Below the pieces are notes generated by a model. It ran no database searches and was not told the origin of the DNA. It was given only the letters and a program-made list of their open reading frames with translations. The translations under genes and the position numbers were made by a program. Of a stretch of 64,000 nt of DNA, positions 1 to 10,146 are shown in pieces. Source of the DNA: Cylindrotheca closterium (taxonomy: Eukaryota; Bacillariophyta; Bacillariophyceae; Bacillariales; Bacillariaceae); the NCBI GenBank assembly GCA_933822405.4, contig CAKOGP040002025.1:124001-188000 (forward strand). Direction: 5' to 3'. Every line of letters begins with the position of its first letter. Positions within the stretch are counted from its first letter, which is position 1.

Positions 1-263
1 TGTCGTAAAAACTGTACCACATGCGTTTTGAGGCAACAGTTGGCAAGTGTTCTCATCAAGAAGAAACACCTGTCCACGAACGGACGCCTCTGTGTTATTC
101 GATTGAATCGAGCCACCCACGTCAGAAAAAGCCACAAACGAAAAATGGTGAAACGATGACGATGTGGGGGAAAAAGGAAAACGACAGCTGCATTGATTCT
201 TTGAGCACCACGCATCTTGATTGATTCTGGGTATCTACCAACTTCAATTACACTATCGGAAAA
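1..263. other. upstream region of psbQ-like gene
   Basis: This is the gene-free 5' flank of the psbQ-like gene. A 67-codon open frame on the plus strand (21-224) has no recognisable composition or motif and is judged fortuitous. The region presumably holds the promoter and 5' UTR, but no specific element could be identified. Confidence 0.4.
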
Positions 264-1283
264 ATGAAAGTTTCAGTCATCCTTGCTAACCTTATGCTGG
301 CTGCAGCTGCCGTCCAAGCCTTGATTCCTCAACAACAATCCAATCAGCATCATTCGCAATCATCAGTGGTCGATAGCCGACGGTCCATGTTGCAAAAGGC
401 TGGAGCATTGGTAGCTGGAGGTGCATTTTTGGGTTTGGAGCCAAAGGCAGCGTTTGCTAGTGGAGGTGCCACTGCAGGAAAATACACGTGAGTCTTCATA
501 TACCAGAAAAATAATTCCATTATCATCACAGCAGGAATGACGATTTTTATGGATTGGAGGAGGATGTCACATGTCACCATTTACTGGCATTTTTCTTTTC
601 GATTTCGATCTAGCACGTGAGCTGATGATACCCGGTTTCGATTCATTTGTTTTCGCTTGCTTGCTACATGATCCTATGCTACTCCGGTTTGCGCTCACTC
701 CATCTTTTCATTCCTCATCTTTGTTATGCTCTTCCTGATCATCAATACATATAGTACTATTCCTATTGCCAAGAGAAGATACTATGGCAGAGTACAAGCT
801 GCCGTTCACGATTTTCTATTGCTCGGTCCCGAAGTTGTCAAGGGCGATATGAGTTCTGCCAGCATTAAGAAATTCTTTGATGTCAATGCCTTGGTCGTCG
901 TCGAAGCTAGATCACAATCCATCAATGGTCAGTGCACCAAAAAGGATTCATCCTGCAAAGGACAAGAGGTCCGCGACTCTCCCTACAATGATATGAAGAC
1001 CAGCATGTATCTACTAGGAAATGCCTTTCGTATCAATCAACAAAAGCCACCAGATGTCTTGCCAAGTGTCAAGGCCGCCAAGGCCTTTTTCAAGGAAATG
1101 GATGCCATGGAAAAGCGAGTCAAAAAGGGCAAAGAAGGTGACAAGGAGGCGATTGGACATTATGCCGCCGCCTTGGAGATCTTGGATACCTACTTGGATT
1201 TGGTCGAACTCCCACCCATTGATTCCAACTGGTACGAACAAGAGTTCAGCCGTCAAGTTGGAGTATCCTCACGCATCATGTAA
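264..1283 (+). CDS. psbQ: PsbQ-like oxygen-evolving enhancer protein of photosystem II, plastid-targeted
   Basis: Two exons, 264-487 and 755-1283, are joined across a GTGAGT...ATAG intron to give 250 residues; the junction restores a Gly-Lys-Tyr-Thr-Thr-Ile-Pro reading. The N-terminus has a signal peptide (residues 1-19, hydrophobic, ending VQA), then a Gln/Ser/His-rich transit stretch. A second hydrophobic segment (about 45-63, Gly/Ala-rich, ending in AFAS) follows, as expected for a thylakoid-lumen protein. The mature part is helical and charged, with the four-helix pattern of the PsbQ/PsbQ' family, including the YYGRVQAAVHDFLLLG segment and a C-terminal ILDTYLDLVELPP helix. PsbQ' is an extrinsic subunit that stabilises the Mn cluster on the lumenal side of photosystem II. 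It faces family copy A in convergent orientation about 300 bp away. The family call is from recognition of the sequence, not a search. Confidence 0.88.
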
Positions 1284-1586
1284 AATTGGAGAAAGCAGCA
1301 ATGAAGTTGCTCGCACACGCTACACTCATCTGATTGAAGAATAGTATAAAAATGCATATTGCTAGTATTAATATTACAATTTGGCTATTTTCGTTGGCTT
1401 CTCTTTTTTAAATGTGATGTGGTCTATAAATTCGGTGCAGGATGTAACTATATGTCTCGGTGGGGCGGGACAAGCTCATTGTGAACTTTTCCAGTATAGT
1501 GAACGAGGGATAATATCAGGTCGGTATGTTTGTGCTTGCGTGGCACAAAAGTCTTGCTTGTTGTTTGTTGTTCGTGTTGATAACGT
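1284..1586. other. convergent intergenic region
   Basis: This is the 3' flank between two convergent genes (psbQ-like on plus, unknown family copy A on minus). It probably carries both 3' UTRs and polyadenylation regions. Short open frames here have no supporting features. Confidence 0.4.
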
Positions 1587-2384
1587 TTAGTACGCCAACG
1601 ATCGGGCAGCACCAGCGACTTCCTCGTCCGTAAGACGCTTGTGTGGAAGGAGATGCATGATCCCGGATCGCAGTTGTTCCTTGGAAGGGCAATAAAATAT
1701 GGAAACCAGTACGGATGCCATGGAAAGACGGTGTCCTTCGGCATCTGGAATCGAAACATTGACAAAGCATGTTGCCCGAACATGTGGATCCTTTTTGGAC
1801 AAATCAATGGTGAGGGAGCACTTGTCCACAAAGGTTCCCGCATGGAGCTGTGGTCGGACCAATCCATCCGAGCAAGTCAAGGCGACAATGACATCGGCAA
1901 AGATACTTTGGTTAGCAGCCCTATACAAGATAGAATGGCTTTCTTTTTCTTCCTCGGTTTCTTCCGTGGCCACATAGTTTCGAATATCATCGGATTTGGT
2001 CAGCTGCCGTTTCCCATCGGTTGTAATGAGAGTGTACGGTATGCGATCCAGCTCCTTTTCCAAGGTGTATTCCTTGAGATCTGGATTGGATTGGTAGTAT
2101 TCGGTACTCTCTTGGCAGGAAGACATGCGTGTTTCAATCGTCGTGTTGAGTTTGTTTATGTAGTCTGGTGACGCCAAGTCATCTTCAAAGGACCGAATTT
2201 GGTCTCGAAACTCCAATTCCTTCTTGGAACACCCGGCCCTCCACACCATCAGATCTTCCGTCAAGACCGACTTTTGAATTTCGAATTCCTCAGAGAGCAA
2301 CTTGCGCATAGAACCAAAGAGACTGGATTGCCGGTTCATGGATTGACGCGTCGGTGGTTCGATCGGTGGAGGAATGGAAATCAT
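1587..2384 (-). CDS. unknown protein, three-member intronless family, copy A
   Basis: The protein has 265 residues from the first ATG at 2384; the open frame extends upstream only to a TTG. No domain was recognised, and no signal peptide or membrane segment is visible. It shares a clear block with two other genes in this window (18596-19465 and 37791-38660): a Lys-Glu-Leu...Tyr-Thr-Leu segment, then LLYRA-x-NQ-x-IFAD, then a stretch around GLVRPQLHAGTFV, then CFVNVSIPD, and finally a Cys-Pro near the C-terminus. All three are intronless and of similar length, and the N-terminal 80-100 residues are variable and acidic. This suggests a cytosolic or nuclear soluble protein of lineage-restricted type. 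It could be a distant member of a known fold, such as a beta-rich ligand-binding domain, but nothing in the sequence identifies one. Confidence 0.75.
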   Translation of the reverse strand: MISIPPPIEPPTRQSMNRQSSLFGSMRKLLSEEFEIQKSVLTEDLMVWRAGCSKKELEFRDQIRSFEDDLASPDYINKLNTTIETRMSSCQESTEYYQSNPDLKEYTLEKELDRIPYTLITTDGKRQLTKSDDIRNYVATEETEEEKESHSILYRAANQSIFADVIVALTCSDGLVRPQLHAGTFVDKCSLTIDLSKKDPHVRATCFVNVSIPDAEGHRLSMASVLVSIFYCPSKEQLRSGIMHLLPHKRLTDEEVAGAARSLAY

Positions 2385-2518
2385 CGTTTCTGGCTCTGTG
2401 TCGGAGGAAATGGGAATGATTAAGGTTGTTGGGGAGTTCAATTTGAATGTATGGAGTATGGAATGTGAATGTGAATGTGAACGTGGTCAGCTACGATGGA
2501 ACAAGCTGCCTTTATGGC

Positions 2519-2563
2519 AAGTTTGTTTGTTTGTTTGTTTGTTCGTTCGTTCGTTCGTTTGCT
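2519..2563. repeat. TTTG/TTCG tetranucleotide microsatellite
   Basis: An array of GTTT units grades into GTTC units and back to GTTT. It creates spurious open frames on both strands. It lies in the 5' flank of unknown family copy A. Confidence 0.9.
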
Positions 2564-3511
2564 GAACGACGTGGTTGGAGTGAGACGCGAAACAATTTGG
2601 CGTGTCACAGTAGATAGCAAATTTGTCGAAACGGAAAGTATTTGGGTATTGGAAAGTATGCGTGTGACTTGTCGACTTTTTGATCTGCTTCTTCTTCTTG
2701 GGTATCACAATGATTACCAAACGAAACAAGAGAGAAGAGAAAAGTTCCTTCTGTATTGGAACTGTGAAATTGCTTCGGAGGGAGTTCAGCAGTTGTCAAA
2801 AGACCCGGCATGTCATGATGTTCTTCCGAGTGCCTTGATAATTAAAATTCACGACTACCATCAAAGCAATCCACTTAGTCGAATAAGTGGAAATTGTACT
2901 GAATTCTACGGGGCGGCACTTTTACCAAGGGAAAGTGGGAACCAGTCAATTTGTCGATGTAATGCGACTCAATAACTTTCCTGCCTATACCACTGAAAAG
3001 ACCCTGGAAACAACACTGCTATGATAACCTCCCTTGTCGACTCACTTCCCGCTGTTAATTCATGGCTTTACCTTTGGATACTTTTGCAACATGAACAAAC
3101 CTTTTCGCTCTTGACTGTGGTACCCAGCGCCACTGCTCCTGATGCAAACATATGTGGAATAGCAATGAGATTATTTCACCTAGTATCAAGGAGGCAACCT
3201 AGTTTATTAAAGTAGAGTATTCCGGTCTCTATTCCGCTCCTAGCGACATGTTGGCTGTTTGCAAGCATCACAGTATCAATCATTCATTCCCAAACAGAGG
3301 TACTGTTCAAGGCTTTATATGGTCGTAGTAGTCGAAATGTCACATTTCAAATTCGACAAAGTGTTGCTTGCGATGCTTCAAATGCGAAGTCTTGGCATTT
3401 CTTCAATTGTCAACTGGTGATTGATTCATTCATTCTTTGCCATTCCCATATCCTCATAGTTCATCCATAACTTGCTCTTATTCCTACCACCAAATCATCC
3501 ACCAAGTCACC
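2564..3511. other. intergenic region without recognised gene
   Basis: This separates copy A (minus) from the oxygenase gene (plus), so it is a divergent promoter region. A 159-codon open frame on plus (2496-2975) runs through the microsatellite and has no protein-like features. No promoter motif was recognised. Confidence 0.4.
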
Positions 3512-4770
3512 ATGTTTCATCGTTATTCGGTGTCTCTGCTACTATTGGCACTCTTCTTCCAACTTTCCCTTACGGACGCAGGTCTTCGAAACAAACCACG
3601 TTACACCGAGGAAGAACGAATGGCGGAATATGTGAGGCGGGGATACAAATTTCCTATTGAACATTTCAATCCAAATACGGAAGGATGGAATCGACTCATG
3701 AATCAGCGAGTCTCTCAACTCATGTCGTACGTAATCTATATACATTTATTATATCTGGAGACCGTTGCCTATTTTCCTACTGCATCTTACACAATATCTC
3801 TCTCTCTCTCTCTCTCTGATGATGTAGAAACCCCGAAATGCAAGAGCGCTGGGATGGTTGGATTCAGACTTTATCGTCTGCCATTACCGTTCCCAATTAC
3901 ACCGAGTTTGGATGGGGATTGACCCATGCGCCGGCACAATTGACGGAAGACATTACCCAGGCGATTCATGAGGGTTTGCCGACAGCGCGAACCGAAGGAA
4001 AGATTGATGTGATTACTGGTCCAAACGTTCCGCTCTTTATCGATCGACCAGATTTGACCAATCGAGTAAGTAACGAACTTGAAATATGGAGTAGCTGTCT
4101 ATTGCTGATGACGATTCGACTGTCTAACATTTGGTTCATAAAATATTGGATACAGGTTCAAAGGGAATTACAGCCAATTCTTGAAGCATGGTCTGGCGTA
4201 CCGCTCACTGCCTACACTGCTTATGGATTCCGACTTTATCGAAATGAATCGCGACTGTGGATGCACGTCGACAAGACTCGAACCCATGTCATTTCTTGTA
4301 TCTATCACATTGCCAGTTCGGAGAATGCCGAGCCTTGGCCCGTTGTAATTGAAGATTACCATGGCAACACTAACAGTGTGGTACTCAAACCTGGAGATAT
4401 CTTGTTGTACGAGTCCGCAAAGAACTTTCACGGTAGACCCACAAAGTTCATTGGAGATTGGTACACCTCGGTCTTTGTTCACTTTTATCCTACCGAAGGC
4501 TGGTTGGTCAAGGATCGAGACATTGAAAGTCACTACGCCATTCCACCACAATGGAGGGAACAAGTTGACAGCCCATTTCCCGACTTGAGATGGGTCGGAA
4601 CTTCGGCGACGGAACCGGATTGTCCCGACTCTTGGTGTCACTTGATCAATGCCAAGGAATGGGAAGGTCCAGGGGAATACGGTATGGTCATGACCGGGGG
4701 AGGCAAGAAGTATTCATTGGGCTTGAGCGATGGTCCACCAACGGAAGCAACCGATGATGACAATCTGTAA
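3512..4770 (+). CDS. secreted/ER 2-oxoglutarate-Fe(II) oxygenase, prolyl 4-hydroxylase-like
   Basis: Three exons (3512-3726, 3828-4065, 4156-4770) give 355 residues with consistent frames at both junctions. Residues 1-22 form a signal peptide (basic start, Leu-rich core). The C-terminal half holds the double-stranded beta-helix of Fe(II)/2OG oxygenases: an iron-binding His-x-Asp in LWMHVDKTRTHVIS, then the distal His in NFHGRPTKF with a following basic residue suited to 2-oxoglutarate binding. Many family members hydroxylate proline in secreted proteins, but the substrate cannot be told from sequence. The first intron contains a (CT)n run. The second is exactly 90 bp with no in-frame stop, so its retention would add 30 residues without truncation. 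The C-terminus is acidic (DDDNL) and not a canonical KDEL signal. Confidence 0.8.
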
Positions 4771-5089
4771 CTGAATCCGTAGTGTAGTGTAGTGTAGAGA
4801 CCACTACTAATTACAATAACAAAAGTACAGATACTTCTTTTTTTAGTTGGAAAGTCGAGCGTGACAGTTTGTGACCGCTCGTCCGTCATCCGGATACGAT
4901 CTTTTGACGTACTGTTGTGCCCAGCAGAGATCTTCCTTCTCCTGCTGTCTGATCAAATCAAATACTACGGTTTCTTGTACCCATAACACAATCACAAAAG
5001 CGTCTGCTCACAACAAAAACGTCTGCTCACAAAAAAAAGCATTAGTAATAACACATCGCAACAAACCATCTAGTAGCAGACAGCGAAAG
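4771..5089. other. intergenic region, 5' flank of AAAP permease
   Basis: This is tandem (plus/plus) intergenic sequence. A TAGTG direct repeat (four units near 4781-4797) follows the oxygenase stop. The permease open frame extends upstream through this region only from non-ATG codons; the first in-frame ATG is at 5090. Confidence 0.4.
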
Positions 5090-6989
5090 ATGGAGGACAG
5101 CGAATCATTACTACCACCGTTGCAACACGCCCACACGTATGTGGCTGGTGAAGATGGCAGTCGTCTCAAAAAGGTTGCGCGAGGCTTTGGTTTGACCAAC
5201 ACGGAGGCAAGAATTCCTCAGCCCAACGTTCGAGTGTTGCCACTAGCCTTGAAACTCTTGTGGAGTGATGACACTTTGGAGCGTGCCCGTATGCACAGTG
5301 TGGGTACTCTGGCTGACAACGAACGCCTGGATGATTACGGTAACGTTCACAGGACCATGACCGTTCGAAGACGTCGTCGACGACGAGGAGAAGGTCTCGT
5401 TCCACTGGGACATGTCAAGCCTGACTACGGTGGTGACTTGTCAAACTTGTTCGAACATCCGTCAAAGATTGATGAAGGAGACGAAGAAGATGAAGACGAC
5501 GACGATGATGATGATGAAGAGTCGGTGGATGAGACCATTGACGTCGAGGTAGGTGGTTCGATAACAGCAGCTGTCTTTGGAATTATCAAGGGAACGATTG
5601 GCGGAGCCGTTTTGTTTCTACCCAGAGGCTTTCAAATGGCCGGTTATGCTCTAGCCATACCGATCATGATCTTGTCCACTGCATCCTACCTTTACAGCGC
5701 CAATCGCCTTTTGGAATGCTGGAGAGTCGAAAAAGCAAAGGCTGCCATGATTGACGAAATTCGAGCTCTTCTTTTGGAAGGATCGCCAAAGATGTATGGA
5801 TCAACGAAAGCCGGTGAAGAGCTTAAGCAGCAACCGAGTGAAGGTGGCAAACTCTTGTCCTATCCCGAGCTTGCTCGACGTGCCTTTGGTAGCGGTGCAT
5901 TCTGCGTCGAACTAGGCATTGCTACCATGCAGTTTGGTGTATGTTTGACCTATCTCATTTTTGTGCCTCAAAACCTCTACGAAGCTACGCATCAGCTATT
6001 TGGATGGGAGATGAGCAAGACTGTCTTTTTGGTTTGCATGGTGCTGATGGAGGTGCCATTGGCTTGGATTCGTGACATTCGTCGATTGGCATTCTTCAAT
6101 TTTATTGCAACCTTGTTGGTCGCATACGGGTTATTCTCTTGTGTAGTCTTGGCATTCATGGAGATTGCAAAAGACCCAGAGTTGACCTATTTGGACAGGC
6201 TGGCTGATTTACCTCCAACCAACCCTGATACTTGGATTCTTTTCATTGGAACTGCTGTAAGTGTCAACTGGTAACGGAGGCCGCTTTATTTCATTTTATG
6301 ATTATACTCACACTGTTGTTTCGATTCATATCACCCTACGATTCTAATGCTACTTTGATTAATCACGGGTATAGTTCTTTGCGTTTGAAGGATGTATCAC
6401 ATTGATTGTTCCACTTCAAGGAGCCGTGTCTCGAGAAGAAGACAAACAACGATTTCCTAAAGTCAACCAAACTGTGACCTCCAGTATCGTTGCCTTTTAC
6501 ATTTTCTTCGCCTTGACCTGTTGGGCTGCTTTTGGAAGCAACATTAAAACAGCTCTTACTGCGTCACTTCCACCAGGTCCCTATGCAACTAGTGTACAGC
6601 TTGCGTACTCTCTGGCAATCCTGTTCACCTTTCCACTGCAGGCATTCCCTGCTATGGAGGTTGTTTTTCACTATACTGCACATGGAGCAATCAAGACAGA
6701 TCCATCCGTACGTAAGAAGTTGAGCATTCAAGCCACTCTGATTGTATGTTGTTTGGGGGTTGTTGCCTACTTGGCGATTGACTACTTGGGAAACGTAGTA
6801 AGCCTGCTTGGCTCACTGGTCGGTATTCCAATTGCGCTCGTATTTCCTCCCATCATGCATAACATTCTTGTGAGGGATCTTTCGACCTTCACGAAGGTTT
6901 TGAACTATTCTGTCGCCACCCTTGGCGTTGTCATCATAGGAGTCACAACTTACATCACGATCCTACAATGGGATAAAGGTGCGGGCTAA
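5090..6989 (+). CDS. amino acid/auxin permease family (AAAP/SLC36-like) transporter, copy 1
   Basis: Two exons, 5090-6256 and 6375-6989, give 593 residues. The N-terminal 155 residues are cytosolic and polar, with an Arg-rich run (RRRRRRR, about residues 97-103) and a Glu/Asp run. About ten to eleven hydrophobic segments follow, starting with GSITAAVFGIIKGTIGGAVL, a typical first helix of the AAAP family with its Gly-rich unwound part. Other matching segments are LTYLIFVPQNLY and LLGSLVGIPIALVFPP. These proteins are proton-coupled amino acid symporters of the plasma membrane or vacuole; the substrate is not predictable. The closest paralogue is at 16450-18295, with the intron at the same codon (after Gly-Thr-Ala, before Phe-Phe-Ala-Phe-Glu-Gly). 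It converges on the NADAR gene with a 72-bp gap. Confidence 0.9.
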
Positions 6990-7061
6990 ACCACGTGACG
7001 AGTCTTATTGCACACAAAAACGCGGAAAGAATGAATGAATCATTCTACTTGCTTAGATGTC

Positions 7062-7649
7062 TTAAGCTAAAATTGCTTCAGCTGAAACGGTACTCTTGCA
7101 TTCCTCTTCCAGGTCCTGATCAATTCCAACGCTGGGGCTATCTGGTTCCTTCGCAATTTCATCCGAACATTCCATCGCGGCAATGTCCTCCCGCACCCTT
7201 GTTAGAATCTTACCGAGAAGATTCTGACCTTTCCATTTCATGGGAGATATTTTCTTTGCGTCCTCTTCACGAAGACCAATACCCCAAATTCGGTCATGCG
7301 GACTTGCCTCTACCAGCAAGGCGCCCTTCGTGGACAGGAGAACATCCTTCATATACTCGTTCTGCGTGAACTTTGCCATGTTGTTTTGATACACAATGGT
7401 TTCTCTGTTCTTCTTCCATTCTTTTTCGTTGAATCCCCGGACTTTGCGGCCGAGTTGCTTGATTTTTCGAGGATCGCTCGTGGCGAGGATCTGCATCCCA
7501 ATTTCTTCATCTCCAAAGAGACGAGCCTTTCCGTGCATCATTCCTTGTTCCGCTGTATTGTATTCACAACCATTCAGTTCATATTTGCTCCTGTGCCATT
7601 GCGAGAAGCAAGAGCCTGAGCGCCAAAAGAAATAGTACTCCTTCGTCAT
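7062..7649 (-). CDS. NADAR-domain protein (YbiA/DUF1768-like N-glycosidase)
   Basis: This is a single exon of 195 residues starting at ATG 7649. Nearly the whole protein is one NADAR domain. It has FSQWH near residue 15, the CEYNTAEQGMMHGKARLFGD segment (conserved Glu in AEQ), ILATSDPRKIKQLGRKVRGF, LLVEASPHDRIWGIGL, and WKGQNLLGKILTRVRE. Characterised relatives cleave the N-glycosidic bond of riboflavin-pathway intermediates (plant and bacterial YbiA/RibX-type) or act on ADP-ribose derivatives. Which substrate this one uses is unknown. The last 35 residues are an acidic tail outside the domain. No targeting signal is evident, so a cytosolic location is inferred. Confidence 0.88.
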   Translation of the reverse strand: MTKEYYFFWRSGSCFSQWHRSKYELNGCEYNTAEQGMMHGKARLFGDEEIGMQILATSDPRKIKQLGRKVRGFNEKEWKKNRETIVYQNNMAKFTQNEYMKDVLLSTKGALLVEASPHDRIWGIGLREEDAKKISPMKWKGQNLLGKILTRVREDIAAMECSDEIAKEPDSPSVGIDQDLEEECKSTVSAEAILA

Positions 7650-8239
7650 TGGGTTATTTCCGTGTTGCTTTTATGATCCTTTGGGGGCTTTTGATGATTT
7701 GCCTCACTGCCATAGCACTAGCGTTACTTTCGTTTGTTTGTGGAAAACTAGTACGCAAACGTGCTACTCGTCTACCTGGTACCTGGTACCTACTAGTACA
7801 ATACTCTTCCAATTCATGATGTACCTGTTCAGCATGGTGTCTTAAAAAAGCACGACTGGGACAGACGTGCCAAACGACGAACTGTACAGTAAGCACTCAT
7901 ACTGAACGGCCGGGAAATAGATTTTTAGCATACAATTCTTGGGAGTAAATTCAGTGCTTCTTTCCAACCTTATTTGACGAGGAGCGATAGAGCTACTATA
8001 GTCTTATCGTCCGATCAACTCCCAGCACAAACTACAGTATAGCTGGCCGATCGTCAGATATTATCACAATTTGCATGGAGCAAATCATTGGAGCCAAGTT
8101 TAAAACTTGGGCACACAGTAGCACCAGGCACTAGTGTACCTAAACGGTAAAATCGATGAACCGGTTTGGAGAGAATACATATTAGGCCCCAACTCTTATA
8201 ACCCGTTTCTTTCCTGTGAAATGAACAAAGCGCGTTGCC
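7650..8239. other. gene-free region upstream of NADAR gene
   Basis: No credible coding sequence was found. It contains short palindromes such as GGTACCTGGTACC near 7778-7790 and a fragment of a dispersed element at 7902-7951, listed separately. Confidence 0.4.
7902..7951 (+). repeat. partial copy of a dispersed palindromic element
   Basis: The stretch starts with GAACGGCCGGGAAATAGA and continues through AGCATACAATTCTT and GAGTAAAT. The same order of words occurs on the minus strand at 40371-40437, where the element has matching inverted ends. Here the second GGCCG end is missing. It was found by eye; the exact boundaries are uncertain. Confidence 0.6.
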
Positions 8240-8877
8240 ATGAGAAGTTACTTTTTTTTCTCGGCAAGACACACTGTGACCTTCCAGTATTTTGATTGAT
8301 TGCGTTACCATAGCTCCTCACGTCAACACTATTCAGCATACATGTCAGACGTGCTACCGCTTGTCGTTGCCACGCTCAAGGACAAGGTGGCCATTGATGC
8401 TCCAATGAGAAGTTACTTTTTTTTCTCGACAAGACTAACTGTGACCTTCCAGTATTTTGATTGATTGCGTTACCATAGCTCCTCACGTCAACACTATTCA
8501 GCATACATGTCAGACGTGCTACCGCTTGTCGTTGCCACGCTCAAGGACAAGGTGGCCATTGATGCTCCAATGAGAAGTTACTTTTTTTTCTCGACAAGAC
8601 TAACTGTGACCTTCCAGTATTTTGATTGATTGCGTTACCATAGCTCCTCACGTCAACACTATTCAGCATACATGTCAGACGTGCTACCGCTTGTCGTTGC
8701 CACGCTCAAGGACAAGGTGGCCATTGATGCTCCAATGAGAAGTTACTTTTTTTTCTCGACAAGACTAACTGTGACCTTCCAGTATTTTGATTGATTGCGT
8801 TACCATAGCTCCTCACGTCAGACTTGCTACCGCTTGTCGTTGTCACGGTCAAGGACAAGGTGGCCATTGATGCTCCA
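8240..8877 (+). repeat. 165-bp tandem repeat array, three full units and one shortened unit
   Basis: Units start at 8240, 8405, 8570 and 8735, each with ATGAGAAGTTAC followed by a T-run. The period is exactly 165 bp and the units are nearly identical. The fourth unit lacks about 26 bp, including the ATG found in units 1-3, and carries several substitutions. Each full unit spans the start of an identical 40-codon open frame (8342-8464, 8507-8629, 8672-8794), reading MSDVLPLVVATLKDKV at its start. The fourth unit continues into a longer reading frame instead. The period is a multiple of three. Confidence 0.95.
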
Positions 8878-8961
8878 AATGAAATTGAAAAGCTACGAGA
8901 TCAGAGCATCAAGCTGTTGACGGCTGTGGAAATCGTCCACGATCGAGATCGAAAGCCATGA
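8818..8961 (+). pseudogene. 5' remnant of a gene truncated next to the tandem array
   Basis: The fourth repeat unit reads SDLLPLVVVTVKDKV and continues in frame beyond the array for 25 more codons (EIEKLRDQSIKLLTAVEIV...) to a TGA at 8959-8961. The start codon present in units 1-3 has been lost by deletion here. The pattern (Asp-x-Leu-x-x-Val-Val-x-Thr-x-Lys-Asp plus a charged helix) resembles the N-terminus of a family of diatom hypothetical proteins I recall, but I could not check this. I infer that the tandem array arose from the 5' end and promoter of this gene. Downstream open frames to about 9300 may be further decayed remains. Confidence 0.45.
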
Positions 8962-10146
8962 CGACGACAACAACAAGTAGGTTGTGGTATATGCATCTGG
9001 TTGTTTGGAAGACGGAAGACACACTGGAAATCGTAGCATGTAGCATGTTGTTAACTGAGCCCGGCAACCTGCCGATTATCCGATTTACGAAAATGGCGGC
9101 TCTGTGTGGGAATGAGAGGGTTCCCATCGGTCATCATCTTCAACAAGAAGCAATCCAGCAACGGATGGGTATTTGGAAGTGGTGATGACCGTGATGGTTC
9201 CAATGCTGGCAAAAAGCTTGGATCCTTTTGGTCTTTGCCTCATTCTACTTGGAATCAATTTCTTATCCATGGGTGGCCAGAGGAACATGCTGTCGACGAG
9301 CAGGTCTAGGAAGAGGATTTCCTAGCATACCTCTTGAGTACTATTGCAGCCTCCTCTCCAGAAGCGACGGTAGAATTTCGATAAGTCTCCTTCGCACATG
9401 GACATGTTTATAGGGCGTTGAAGCGTCTGCTCCCGCCAAACCGGAGAGACAAAGCTCTGGCTGTATCCCAGGAGCGGAATGACGATTCCGAGTATAGTCG
9501 TGATAAAGGTGTTTCGCATGCATATCATACGGTACCTGGTACATATCAAGCAATCTAAGGTCGAAGATGGCGGTACACTTTGCTACGCATATCTATAGAT
9601 AAAACAAACATAGAAATAATTTGGTATGAAGCAGAAGCCGAAGAGTACACCTGGTTTGGTGAAATTAGTTAACTCGTAAAGTTGCTAGTTGGAAACGCCT
9701 TCCTTACTTCTAGTAGTTTTCTTCTAGTTGGTAAGTCGACTGTCGTCATCAGTCTCGCTCGTTGGTCTTCCTTCATCTGAGTTCTTTCGAATACCTATGG
9801 GAGAGGATTGGTAGTGTGCTCAAACTTATACGTCCAGCTACCGCGGTGCTGTACTGTATGTAGCCTTCTGATCTAACGTCCAAAGATCCACGATGTGGAG
9901 CAAAACGGGTATTGAACGAGACAGGAACAGCATATGTTTTCCTTGTTCCAAACAGTTCGGCCGTGCACTTCCCGTTAATTATACGTGTTTTACGACCAAG
10001 GAAGCATTTTCATTGGTTGTTCTCTGAATGATTTCCCACGACATGACCCATCGCCATGTCGTTTCAAATGTGATACCTACAGTATACGAATACGGTAATA
10101 ACAGAAAGTCAACACACAAAAAACGAATCATCATCAAGACGATACC
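8962..10146. other. gene-free region upstream of ABCA gene
   Basis: No convincing gene was found. Short open frames around 8958-9309 have no recognisable motif and may be decayed coding sequence linked to the remnant before them. The 3' part presumably holds the promoter of the ABCA gene. Confidence 0.35.

Noticed and set aside
2496..2975. 159-codon plus frame
   Set aside because: It runs through a tetranucleotide repeat and lacks protein-like composition.
8240..8877. tandem array considered as a CRISPR-like or satellite structure
   Set aside because: The units are contiguous with no spacers, only four in number, and derived from a gene 5' end in a eukaryotic context.
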